Assembly (NCBI GenBank): GCA_963682055.1
Contig: OY821743.1
Span: 16,651,566-16,715,565, forward strand
Source of the DNA: Primula veris
Taxonomy: Eukaryota > Streptophyta > Magnoliopsida > Ericales > Primulaceae
Length of the DNA stretch: 64,000 nt
Direction of reading: 5' to 3'
This document shows, in pieces, positions 46,558 to 58,308 of the stretch. Position 1 is the first letter of the stretch, and every line of letters starts with the position of its first letter. Both the position numbers and the translations under genes were made by a program. The notes under the pieces are model-generated. The model searched no databases and was not told the DNA's origin. It saw nothing but the letters and a program-made list of their open reading frames with translations.

Positions 46558-47222
46558 ACAATCACATTAAATAACTTACAAGTTTTCTCGTATTTAAAAT
46601 AAAAAATACATTTTTAGAACTTATAAGTAAACGTTTTGGTTTATACAAATTATCAGCTTTTTTATCAATTTCTCTATCAAAACTATACAACTCATCTTTT
46701 TATTATTTTATTAATTTATATGTGAAAAATGCAAATAAATGAGAGAGAATAAGAGAAAAATAAGAGAGAAAAATTATTATTTTAATTATAAGTGAACATC
46801 TTTATCTCTTATATTTGAGTGATATTTGAGTACATCTAAATTTAACCTAATAGATAAGAAAACTAACGTGTGTATAATTTTAGAACAATGTTATCATATT
46901 TAAGGTAAATGAGTCATATAAGGAAATTGATGCAAGTGCTCTACATGAACTCAAATATCGCTAAAATACAAGTGATCAACATGTTCTCTTATAATTAAAA
47001 TAATAATTTCTCTATTTTACTTTTCTTTTATTATCTCTATTTTATTTGTACTTTTCACATATAAATTAATAAAATAATAAAAAGATGAGTTGTATATTTG
47101 TGATAGAGAAATTGATAAGTAAGCTGATAATTTGTATAAAACAAAATATTACTTATAAGTTGTAAAAATATATTTTTTATTTTAAATATAATGAAACGTA
47201 TAAATTAAGTGATGTGGTTGCA
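46558..47222. mobile_element. Long inverted-repeat (foldback) element
   Basis: The left arm (about 46558-46835) and right arm (about 46935-47222) are inverted copies of roughly 280 bp. Matching stretches include acaactcatctttttattat with its inverse, ttatacaaattatcagct with its inverse, and attattattttaattataag with its inverse. Outer ends are acaatcacattaaat (left) and the inverse of aagtgatgtggttgc (right). A spacer of about 100 bp separates the arms. No target duplication was identified and there is no coding capacity. Confidence 0.7.
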
Positions 47223-47714
47223 CTTATGACCTCGAAGGTAAATATGTCCTTAACTAAAACCCAGTATAGCCTTAAGAACGCAAGATAAATTGTGTTCATT
47301 TGACTGAACATGCCAAGGAACCAAATCAGTTGCATTTCCCAAGGCAGAAAAAATTGGTTCCATTAATCTAAAGCTAAAGGAAAGTTTTGAATCATAAAAT
47401 AAGCTTAACAAAACTAAAACTAAAATAGTTCACCTATAATCGAAAAATAAAATGCAATTGAACAAACTCACATATCATTCTTATGATTAAAAATACTCCA
47501 CACAAGTTAAACATTTGAACTCACAACATCCTTGGAAAACTCAAATAAAGATAAACACCATGTCCACACCAGACCCCAAACACATTAATCATACAACAAC
47601 ATACTCTAGCTAGTATATATATATATATATAGGTAGCTAAAGTAAAACATTTGGTTATAAAAAGAAACATGTGACAAGTGGGAAATGAGTCCATGGTTGT
47701 GACCTAGGGTTTTA
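47223..47714. other. 3' flank of AP3
   Basis: AT-rich sequence that should include the AP3 3' UTR (the gene reads leftwards; aataaaa occurs just past the stop on the minus strand). A short TA run lies near 47615-47630. Confidence 0.5.
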
Positions 47715-50700
47715 TTAGAGCAAAGCATATGTGGTGAGACCATTTCCACCACCTCCAGATGCTAGGTTATGGTGGTTAGGTTGTAGGCGCAAGGATAACA
47801 TACGTGGCTCCCCCTCATTGGTGTACCCAATCACTGAGTCATAGTCACCTCCATTGTCCACTAGCCCATAGTGTGGATCCTCTTCTCTTGCATCCTGTTT
47901 ACCATTTTATTAGCAAAAAAAGGATTATTTATTTTCTAGTCACTTTCCATAGCACTGTTTTAAAAAAGCAAAATCTTATCTAGAGCGTTTTTGTTAGAGA
48001 TTACGCTTTTAGCAGACTAAAAACTGAAAAGCAAGTATATTATGTTTTTTTTAAGTTTTGAATCGAGTTTTTTCACTAGGAAGCGTGCTTTTTAAAACAG
48101 TGTAAATCCGAAGTAAGAAAATCAGAGCAGTTCAAATAATATGATATGAAGAGCAGGCGTAGAGCAAACAACACATTATTGTCTTCACCAAATACATTCT
48201 TTCTCATTTGCTCCTAATATCGCAGGCGTAGAGCAATTCCAGGATGATCTTATAAAGTTTTAACTTTCAACATTGACAGTTTCAGAAGTTGAGACAAGAT
48301 AATACCATATGAAGAGCAGAAAGAGGTAAAACTGAAACAAGTTTTCAGAACTAGCTATAGTTTCCTCACTTTCTTGTTTGAAAATACCAAGGTGTTACTA
48401 ATTAACTGTTAATACCAGAATACCATTTCATTTAGGTTTTGCCTGTTGCACGAGATTTTTCTCAATTAAATTGGGAAAAGCCCGGCCCTAACTAAGATGG
48501 CAAACATATAAAAACAAACTGTCCAAGTAAATCAGGGAAAATAATAGAATAAACATATATAAGCAGATCAAATCTCTAAAAAGGAAAAAATAAGGGACTT
48601 TATAGGTAATGTGGGCAATATTTAAATCAACAGATGGGGGTTTCCAGAAGCCATTGTGAACCAAACCAAAGCTTGAATGATTTAAAGGTTACCATATTAA
48701 TTGTTTGAGGGCTAAGTAGTTGATAGTTATAACTTATTCACAATCAGTAATTTTAAGTGCTTGGTTCTGAAGGCAATAAAGGAGTAAACGACTAGATTTT
48801 ATAAAGAAGAATACATATAAAAAAAGTTGAAGCGACTTACAAATTCAAGTAGGAGGGTTCGGTGCACTTCTTCCCCATTCCTAACCTGTAATGCGAGTGA
48901 AGCAGACGATAATAGAGCATCTTAACAGAGATAATTAGAGAAGAAATAAAAAGTTATTACTTATAACATTTAGAATGACAAATTACTAACCTTCTTCCTG
49001 GAAGTTTCAATCTGGTTACCAATCACTTTATACTGCAATTAATTGAAACGGGAAATTCCTATTAGAGACCTTTGAACGTAGAAAGCAATCACTAAAGGAA
49101 AAAAAAAAGCAAACTCACAAATTGGTAGCCTCAATGTAGTGTTTTTTTTTCCCAGGTAAAACTTGTTCAAGGTTAAGTTGTTATGATATAAACAAAGAGC
49201 TTGTGAGCCAGTCACTCAAATTACTACACTAAGTATATACACATTTGGAGGCATATCAGCTACAAAATTTGACAAGAGAAAGAATGTTCCAATAAATAAG
49301 ATACTTCAACCGGATGAGTTCTTAGATTGATGGACTAGATAATTGGCAGTATAAATTGATGAACTTTTTTGTTCTTAACTTTCAACCGGATGAGTTCAAT
49401 TAGAGGACCTTAATTTGATAACACAATTGTTTTAAAACTATACAAGTTCATACCAGTCTTATAAATTCATATATTTTTGGGAGTTATTCAAAGTTCAAGA
49501 ATTTGTAATCTATACCACAATTGAACAACCACAATGTGGATTGCAAGTTATATAATTTGTACAATTACACATACGTAAAACATTAGATCACGAGCTGTTC
49601 AATTTTTATTACTTTTTGGTTTCCGAGTTAAATGAAATGTTTATGTACTAGTCAGTAGACTCAATTTCTTTTTGGAAAGTGAGCGAGTATATAGGCCAAA
49701 AGTATCGGGCAACGTCAAAAGCTACAGACAAATCAATGGAGAATTAGCGCCTCTCCCGTGTAGCACTTTCTTGCACTATATGTGTTTCATTAACTAGCAA
49801 TTATATAAAAGCAAAGTATCCACAATATTTTTTTTCAGAAGCAATAAAGAAATAACATCTTAGCATAATAAAGATAAGAGTAGTTAAACGTTTGTTTATC
49901 AAGATGCAATTTCCCCCTTTCTTTTTCCATAAAAAGAAATTGGCCCAACCATAGCTCCATAGCATTAAAGTTTTAGACCCTAAAGTTATAGTAAACCTAA
50001 CGAACCTTTCGACCACGAATGGCCTCCAAAGATTTCTCCATATCTTGCTCAAGAGTTTGAAGTTTGTTAAGGTCAAGTTCGCTTAAGCTGTCACCCATCC
50101 TCTGCCTGTAACATGAGTCATAAACGAAATCTATAAATTGGAAACATCATCTGGAAAAAAAAATTATGAACAGAAATATGATCCAAAGAATTACCTGATT
50201 TCCTGCCGTAGATTCTTGTTAATCTCCTTGCGTTTCCTCAAATCCTCTTGCATTTTCTGCAGAAATCAAATGAATCGAATGTAGTGAGAATTTATATACT
50301 TTTACAATTAAACATGGAAAGCCAATAGTCTGGAAAGGGCTCGTATTTCAAGGCTACTCCACTTTGTTAAGTTGTGTGTCTGAGGGATGTTTCACTGATA
50401 TTATACCTTCCTGCACACATCAGAATATTATTTGCTCTAAAAATTCAAAGATTTCATTCAATCTATTTTGATAAAAACTGACTTATTTTTTTTATTCGTC
50501 TTTTAATTTTGTTATTGTGCCTTAGATGCGCAGCATGTACCATCAAGGCCTCCGGTTGTACCCTTTTTGTTAATGTTATTTCATGCTTAATTTCCACACA
50601 CAAAAAATACAGAAGGATTAAAGTTCTTAATAAGATATAAGTATTAGTTTCTGTTATGCATTATCTTCAGCCTACACATATTCAAGACACTAAGAAGAAC

Positions 50701-52829
50701 ATAACTACCATAAAAAAACATATTCGTATTTCTCCTGATATAGATATATTAGTTTCTGTAAGATGAAACTCGCATCACATGAGACGCGTGTCTTGCCTTA
50801 CAACTAAACAGAATCAAAGACGGGGAAAAACATTGACCATGTCACAAGGGCATGACTAACAATTAAGTTATCTATGCAAAATGATGCATATAGTTTCCTC
50901 CATGTACAGTTGTAGCCTTTTCGGTCTTTTCTTATTGTATTGTTGTGTAACATGTTATACATCAATCATAATATTAGTTATTCTTAAAAAAAATGGTAGA
51001 GTAAAATTGCACCTATTTATCCCTTCCATGCTCTTAAAGTTTAACACAATACCCAAAAATCAAGCAAGTAGACGCTAAAAATACCAAAAGCGAGCAACTT
51101 GAGCTTGCCTACACCTTGGTGCCAAAGCGAAGGTGTGATCGCAAGTTCCCTTAGTTGAAGTAAAATTTGTAACTACATTGGAATTTTCTAACTTGGAGAG
51201 AATACTGAAAGCTAGTATCATAGTAAATGCGGAACTTTATAGTAACATCAACAGCTTTCATTTGTTTTATTCGTCAACGATATTGTGCTTTAACTTGGCT
51301 TATCACATCAAACCTTAAAAATGAGACAAGAAACACGTCTAGTATTTCACAGGTTTGTTTATTTTGATCCATTTGTTGTATTGTTGAAGGCTTTTCATCC
51401 ACAATTCCTCTTCTTCTTTTTTCCGATAAGGAACATTTAGTTATCCAAATTACATCAATATCAGCACTTACTCCAAGAGTCTATCGTCTCCCATTTAAAT
51501 CGCAAGACATTGCTCGGGCAATTATATTATTAACAAAGTTCAGCTTGTAACTATAAATGTCGAGCTTGAGATTATAAATTAGTCAATATTTGATTCCCCA
51601 TACAAGTTTATCCCACTTCGACGAATCTCAGCTTTGATCACTATATCCCTATTTAGTTCGTGATACTCCATAATGTGTTCACATTAAGGGCTTATTTGAT
51701 TAAGGTAGTTAAAATAATTTAATTTTTGTTGAATTTCATTCTCCCAAATATTTGGGTTTTCACCTTCGAGGTAGTTTGTTATTTGCTTATTTACTTAAAG
51801 ATACACAAGTTCTTAAGTTAGATCCATGTATGATTTTATTTTATTTGTAATTTTGAAGGAAAAGTTTTTTCTTCTTCTTATTTTGGAGCACTTTTAAAAA
51901 CTAACAAACTATATTATACAATAATACTGCTAATAAAGAGTATAGGGTTATAATCTATACCGGCAACAGAAAATTAGATGCTCAAATTGCGAGATCATCC
52001 TCATATCGATCTGCATACTTCCTAATATTGTCACTCTTGCTACATCTAATTAATCAGTAAAAAGTGTATTTCGTAAACTTATAACTATTTACTTCCTTCC
52101 TATTTTTTTTTCTAAAATATAATACTCAGTAATATATCCTGACTCTTCTTTGAAAGTAAGTTTTTGCTTTCCGTTCAAATCAATAATAGTATAAGCAGAT
52201 CCATCATAATCACATCTCATTTTGTAGAAGAAACAAATTCTTACCTAGTTGTAAGCCCCACTTGGAAACCTAACAAACACCAAGTTAATTAACATGGAAC
52301 AATAACTATAATTAAGAAAGATAAGTAAAGAAAAAAACCGACCTCATAATGCGAGCTCCAGAGATCGATCCCCATCGTCTGTTGGTACTGATCAAACAAC
52401 TGCTTAGTCCTGAAAAACAAAAAAAAATCGTCCATAAAAGGATCACCCTAATATGAGCACTTCATGGAAGAAATATAAAGTAAAAAAAGAGAAAATCCAC
52501 TAGAGGGAAGAAATATAAAGTAAAAAAAAAGAGAAAATCCACTAGAAAACACTAGGAAAAAATTAAAAAAAACCAAAAACAACGAAACCCTAATGATCAC
52601 TTTTCTAGATTAACAACGTATAACACAACGCAACGTACGTGACATGGTCAGGGCTATGGAACTCGTGGATCTTGTTAGTTCCCGAGAGCATAATAATGGA
52701 CACCTTGGCATCGCATAGTACAGCTAGCTCACCAGCCTTCTTGAACAGCCCGTTGCGGCGTTTGGAGTAGGTGACCTGTCGGTTAGTCGCGTTCTCGATC
52801 TTCTTGATCTGGATCTTTCCCCTTGCCAT
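47715..52829 (-). CDS. AP3: B-class MADS-box transcription factor, APETALA3/DEFICIENS type
   Basis: Seven exons with GT-AG borders: 52829-52639 (191 nt), 52409-52343 (67), 50256-50195 (62), 50105-50006 (100), 49032-48991 (42), 48885-48841 (45), 47894-47715 (180). Exons 2-6 have exactly the sizes conserved in MIKC MADS genes. Sum 687 nt, 228 aa predicted. Residues 1-60 are the MADS domain ([20 protein letters not shown]...), then the I region ([23 protein letters not shown]), K domain (about 87-165) and C domain ([20 protein letters not shown]). The end has the PI-derived motif ([11 protein letters not shown]) and GLTTYALL, close to the euAP3 motif, so AP3/DEF rather than TM6 or PI. Known role: with PI it specifies petals and stamens in the nucleus. 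Intron 2 is 2.1 kb. A TATA-like tatata lies at 52981-52986. The final acidic residue of the usual euAP3 end is absent. Confidence 0.93.
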
Positions 52830-54229
52830 TGCTCTTTGCTTCAACTTCTTTCTCTCTCTCTCTCTCTAAATCTAGAAATGAAGGAGATGCAAGGTGGGTG
52901 AGTTTACTATAAGTGGAAATAAGTGCTATTTTGGTGAAAGAGTGAAACAGGTTTGAGAAAGTGTTTTGGAAACGGTTATGTATATAGGTCATTTTGGTTT
53001 TGTTGTAGGGTCCACTGGCTAATGTTTTCCGTTTGTTTAACGTTTAAAGAGATTACTTGGACTTTAGAGAGTTAGTTTGACTTTGGAGTTAGTGTTGAAG
53101 ATACACTTGATTGATTGATATGTATTTCGGTTTGAAAAGTATAATAAAAAGATTGATAGTTTGACTAAAGGTCAATTACACCGTTTACATGAATGCTTCC
53201 TTTTAATTTTTAGCAGAAGTGACGTTTAGAAGAAGTTTGAAAATATTTGGAATAAATATTTATGTTTCGGTTCTCTGGTCATGAATCGTATTAAAGTTGT
53301 AGTCCTCTCATCCAAGATGAGATAAAAATGTAATACAGATTTAACATGTCCAAAAACATGTGTTCGAAAGAATGTGTGCAAATAATGAATATGCAAAACT
53401 GCCCAATATACAAAACAAAGATGGTCACAATTCACAAATACTTGTATTACTCCATTTAATGAGTTAAAAAGTCGCATACGTACGTGCTCTCTATATATCA
53501 TCGTATAGTACATGATAGTATTGAATTACTATGCACATGGAGGCTATCCAAAAGGGAGTTGATTTTGCTGCATTTAGTTACTCCACTAGCATTAATAGTT
53601 TAATTTCATTGGATGATGAGTTTGATTATCGACTTTATAGTGCACATTGCATATGCAAATAATATTCACGTTAACATATATATTTTCTCTTTCTGATCCG
53701 CTAGATAACTTTGCCTGCCATATTTTCAATTTCCTTATGCTACTCATTTATTTTTTATAAGTGAGAGTTCGAAAGAGGACATTCTTTTTTAACTTGATCA
53801 ATATTTAAAAATAAACAAAACTAAGGGGAGTTTAATTAACAAAATGAATAATGAGTACTAAACTGTAAGATTAGCTTAGTGTTTTATGTTTGGTAAAGGA
53901 TAGATATATGGATTCCCATAATCGTAGGATCAAAGTTGATCAATGGTTTTAAGTTAATAATGCATGTGCATTGTATAATGTATTGATGCAGCGAATTCGA
54001 ATCACTCCCGAATCAAAATGGAGGGGAATTTCCTTAGTAGACGAGTTGTCTTTTATAACTTTGTTCTCTTTTGACTAAGTGATGACCAAATAACAAATAA
54101 AATTATTCTTTGTACTGGCACTATCAAACAATTGGGTATCCATCATATTGTTATTCGATATGGGATAATATAGTTTAACATTCCCGTTCACTCTTGACCC
54201 ATTATTTTAAGAGTCCAACGAACGGATTA
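52830..54229. other. AP3 promoter side and intergenic sequence
   Basis: The 5' UTR carries a ctctct-rich tract at 52847-52866 and a TATA-like box at 52981-52986, about 150 nt upstream of the ATG. I see no perfect CC(A/T)6GG CArG box; gctattttgg at 52925-52934 is one base off but lies downstream of the TATA box. Beyond about 53200 the sequence is AT-rich with no feature. Confidence 0.5.
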
Positions 54230-54234
54230 TATTA

Positions 54235-54479
54235 TGATAAAACCCGTAAGGATTGGAGAAATTTAGACGAAAAACAGAGAAAATATATACGAGAAACAGA
54301 GAATTTAGGAGAGATAAAAGAATAGAGTTACACCAATTTTCATAACTAATACATTCATAACCTAACAAGGAGAGAAAACTCTCTACAAATAGTCTTAAAA
54401 ATAACTAATAATGTGAATAACAAAATAGCAAATAAGTCCAACTAAATAATAATGATAACAAAAATAACCGGTCTTATCA
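54235..54479 (-). repeat. 3' LTR of the small LTR element
   Basis: 245 bp, TG...CA on both strands (tgataaaacc...ggtcttatca). It contains an extra segment near 54283-54307 not present in the other LTR. Confidence 0.85.
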
Positions 54480-54899
54480 TTGCATAACTCTTAAGAACAA
54501 CCTTGGACTCAATTTTGATCTCAAGTACGATGTCCGGCAAATAGTTTCACATGTGCGTTCTGTCTCTCCCGGTCCGGCGGAAGACCAAACACACTCTTCC
54601 ATCCTCTAGCACGGTCATATGGAGCTCCGATCAAGCTCTTCCAAACTGTAAAATGATTATTTTCCGGATATTTGGCGCATGACCGAACAAAAAATCCCAA
54701 AAAGAACTAAATATCATCTCGAAATATCCCATGTAAGACCTGATCACAATACGCATCGAAGTCATCACCACCAATACTAAAAAATTCTTTTACAGACCCA
54801 GTTCGAGTATCATTCTCTTCTAGATAATCACATTCGAAATATTTCCAATAAGGATCAATATAAGCACTAGGCGGTTTGGAACCATAATTACACACACAG

Positions 54900-55700
54900 A
54901 TACCAATAGCCAATTTCAGAAAATTATAACTCCCAAACCGTACGTCCGAATTGAACGAAGTCAATCTCAAAACATTCTGTGGCGTATTAGGTATGACATC
55001 ACCAAGTTTTATCAAATTTGGACGTCGTTTACTAAGTGGAAAACTGGTTTTACTCCGGTTCTTCGATTCTGTCCAGGTCCCATCATGACAGCCCAACTCA
55101 CTGGACTTTAAAAAATCGTATCTCGGTGTCTGTTTATCCAAATGTTGTGATTTTTGTGCAAAAAAACCCGTATCTGAGTCCCTTAAAAACACACCAAATT
55201 TCAACCAAATAGAAAACGTACTTCTATTGCAAATATCTGTTTTTATACACAGCAGTTTAGCTGTCAAAGCAGAAAAGTCTGGGCAGAATCCCAAATTTAA
55301 AAATTCATAATTCATTGCCCGTTTTTCCAAATGGACCGATTTAAGTCCCAAATGGATCCCTAATGTCCCATCTATCTTTCCACAAAATATTTTACAATTC
55401 TGAGATTGTTTCCTAGGTGCCGCTAAGATTTTTATCCAGTTTGTCAAACCTGTTCAAGTCGAATACAGACAGCAAAGTTTACCAAACTTTAAAATATCAT
55501 ATCTCGTTCCTCGTAGACCCAAAATGTACGATTTTAGCGCCCAAACACCTGTAACCGAATATTCTACCTCCTTTCGGAATTTCAATAAAATCGGGTGTCG
55601 TTTGCTTTTCCAAAAAGAGGTTTTTCCTGATGTTATCGTAGCTGTCATAAAATAAAAATCTGCACATGGGTAAAGTTTTGGAAACATGTAAGTAATTATG
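54900..55700. repeat. Degenerate tandem repeat, period about 190 bp
   Basis: Related segments start at about 54919 (aattataactcccaaacc), 55111 (aaatcgtatctcggtgtc), 55299 (aaattcataattcattgc) and 55489 (aaatatcatatctcgttcc), spaced 188-192 bp. Each is followed by a g-tttatccaaatg-type word and a gattttNgtgcc-type word. The long minus-strand frame 54707-55447 (246 codons) crosses these repeats and shows matching repeats in its translation (HLEKRAMNYEFL, HLDKQTPRYDFL), so it is more likely repeat-derived than a gene. Confidence 0.6.
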
Positions 55701-57042
55701 TGCTAACCTGAACACACCGATACGAGTTGCAGATTCTTCATGAATAACCTCTTTATATTCTCGCTAAATTTCATAACTTTTAGACACCTTTTACCAAATG
55801 TAAAGTTCCATCTTCCAAACAACATTAGAAGAGTACTAAAACCCAAATTTATCAATTCCAGATTCTCAAGTTTAGCCAACAAGTTGAGAAATCGTCCATC
55901 ATAAAAGTATAACATTAGAGTCATGGCGCATGAAAAATATAAATCGGAATTTATTATACACAAAACAAATAGGGACGCGACCAAATCTACCGATAAGCGT
56001 CTTGCGGCCGTAAGAGTAATACCCCACAATACCAATTTTTGGTGCGTTTATTTTACCGCGATAAGCTAATGTGGCAATGGAAATATTATTTTCAATAAAG
56101 TGTAAAATAGTCTTTATTACCCATTGACCTAATCCTGGCTGACGCAAAAGCATGGAGGCCGAATCTTTCGCCATTATACCCCCGTGCTTAGTCCCAAGCG
56201 GCGGCAATAATACTCCCCCTCTGGTTGTCTCTGCGATAAAGTGAGATTTCGAAAGTTTTTGAACCATGTCGTAATTCCTCACCTTCTTTCTTCTTTTGTT
56301 CAACTTTTCCTCTCTCTTTTTTTTCCTTTCCCTGACTCGTTTTTCTCTCTCTCTTATCCTTATTCTTTTCCCATCTCCATACCTCAATCTCTTCTCTATC
56401 TCGGTGACCTCCGGAGTCAAACCCTAGTTCTGGCCGCAGGTCTGCCTGCTTTCCAAAACTCAGCGGAAATGATGGTGGCTCAGCCACGTCATCTCTTTCA
56501 CATCCCTTCTTGTCCGATAAAAACTCTACCGGGAACCATCTTAATAATAGCAGCGGTGGTGGTACACGATTTGATTCTACTTCATATTCATAAATAGATA
56601 CACTATAAAAATCAAACACGTCTTCTTTTTTGTATTGATTTTCAGGTTTTTAATTTGATGTACCTATTTCGGATATGTGGGTGGTTTTTCGATTGGGTGG
56701 GCAATAATTTTTGGCGGTGGGTACAGTGCCGTACATCGGTGGCATAACGAGCTGTAGCAGCGATGGTGGTGGCGGTAGGGCAACATCAAACGACGTCTTT
56801 GCCAGGGTTTTTGTCGTGGTCTTTGCCAAACTTGCAGGGATATTCACCCCGTGCTCACGAGCCACCAACAATAATTTTTCCATCACCTCGTCCATTTTTT
56901 ACTGAAGGCATCGACGTTGTTCATCTATTCGATTAGAGCCAATATAGCTTGTTGATCCATAATAAATTTGTTCAGGTTTTTTATTTTTGGTTTTTTTTTT
57001 TATGAGGAAAGAAAATTAGGGTTTTAAAATCAAGTCAGACCT

Positions 57043-57055
57043 GCTCTTGATACCA
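57043..57055 (-). promoter_or_regulatory. Primer-binding site, tRNA-Met type
   Basis: The minus strand reads tggtatcaagagc, one base after the LTR that ends at 57057. It is the complement of the initiator tRNA-Met 3' end with one inserted a. It fixes the element's orientation as minus. Confidence 0.75.
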
Positions 57056-57056
57056 A

Positions 57057-57276
57057 TGATAAAACCAGTAAGGGTAAAAATTTAGACGAGAAATAGAGAA
57101 TTTAAGACAGAAAAAAAATAGTATTACAGCCTTTTTCATAACTAATACATTCATAAACCTAACAATGAGAGAAAACTCTCTACAAATAATCTCAAAAAGG
57201 ACTAATAACGTGAATAACAATATGGCAAATAAGTCAAACTAAATAATAATGATAACAAAAATAACCGGTCTTATCA
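57057..57276 (-). repeat. 5' LTR of the small LTR element
   Basis: 220 bp, same termini as the other LTR, next to the primer-binding site. Confidence 0.85.
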
Positions 57277-57281
57277 TATTA

Positions 57282-58097
57282 AACGGGTGAAGGCGAGTCA
57301 ACATCGACGATCCGTTCTAATAACATGTTAAAACTCATATAACTTATCATTAAAAGGTCTCGTAATAATAAGGATGCGTAACTATTTCCCACTTGATCGC
57401 AAATGGTCCACATGGGGCAAAACCAAATCCAAAACTGAAGATTGCACTCTGATATACTATGGGTTTTCGCCAGATTGTTATAGGGAAGTAGGAGTAAGTA
57501 ATTAAGTTACAATTTCTTTATTTTGCCAAATAATTAGATTATTGGATAAATTAACAAAACATACTATTTTTTAAACTAAATTACAAAAAACATACCTTTA
57601 CAACTTTTCATTATCAAAAACATATCAAACAAATTTAAATTTAATGCTGTTTATTCTTTTTTTTATCTATCTCCCATCTTACTCTCTTTCTCATCCATTC
57701 TTCTTTCTCACCAATTCTTCTATGTATCTCTTCATTTTTTTCTCTCATCAATTTTTCTCTTTATCTCTCTGATCTTACTCTCTCTCTCCTCCATTCTTGT
57801 ATGTATCTTTCTTTAATATCTGACTCTATTTCTCTCACTTCCTCCACCACGAAAACCCATCACTAACTACCGAACACCATCTAGATTATATAGATATCCA
57901 TATATATATAAATACAGATATATACATACGTAATACACAAATATTACATTATTTGATACCCCGTAATATATGAAAAATATATGGAATTGGTGAGATTGTT
58001 TTCTATTTATTGAGTTTTGAGACTATTGTAAACATTGTGGGTTTCAAGTTGAAAGAGAAGAATCCATATGTACAATATTGAGAGAAATTCATATGTA
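57282..58097. other. AT-rich sequence with candidate inverted end
   Basis: No gene. ttaacaaaacatac and aaaaaacatacc at 57549-57600 recur inverted at about 58500-58585 (gtatgtttttgttaat, three times). This suggests a MITE or MULE-like element around the minisatellite, but exact ends and a target duplication were not found. Confidence 0.35.
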
Positions 58098-58308
58098 GGG
58101 TATGGAGTTTTAAAATTAGGGTATGAAATTTTGAAATTAGGGTATAAAGTTTTGAAATTAGGGTATGAAGTTTTGAAATTAAGATATGAAGTTTTAAAAT
58201 TAGAGTATGAAGTTTTGAAATTAGGGTATGGAGTTTTTGAAATTAGGGTATGAAGTTTTTAAATCAGGGTATGAAGTTTTAAAATTAGGGTATAACGTTT
58301 ATAATTAG
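58098..58308. repeat. 21-bp minisatellite
   Basis: Nine full copies plus a partial one of gggtatgaagttttgaaatta start at 58098, 58119, 58140, 58161, 58182, 58203, 58224 (22 bp), 58246, 58267 and 58288. The 21-bp period keeps one frame open and gives a repeating seven-residue translation (YEVLKLG), but the single extra T in copy 7 and the lack of gene context argue against coding. Confidence 0.92.

Larger units (their letters stand above)
54235..57276 (-). mobile_element. Non-autonomous LTR retrotransposon (LARD/TRIM-like), 3.0 kb
   Basis: Short LTRs at 54235-54479 (245 bp) and 57057-57276 (220 bp) both start tgataaaacc and end ggtcttatca on the plus strand. The flanks are a perfect 5-bp target duplication, tatta (54230-54234, 57277-57281). 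A methionine-tRNA primer site on the minus strand abuts the right LTR, so the element reads leftwards. No protease, reverse transcriptase or integrase is recognisable. The internal part near the primer site has a short gag-like start (near 56970) broken by stops, a lysine/glutamate-rich frame (56619-56188), then degenerate tandem repeats. The LTRs differ at roughly one base in ten plus a 25-bp indel, so this is clearly older than the Tat insertion. Confidence 0.85.

Noticed and set aside
52925..52934. gctattttgg as an AP3 autoregulatory CArG box
   Set aside because: One base off the CC(A/T)6GG consensus and downstream of the likely TATA box, so inside the leader.
54707..55447. 246-aa minus-strand ORF upstream of AP3
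   Set aside because: It lies inside the non-autonomous LTR element and crosses 190-bp degenerate repeats; no domain seen. Reported as repeat, not gene.
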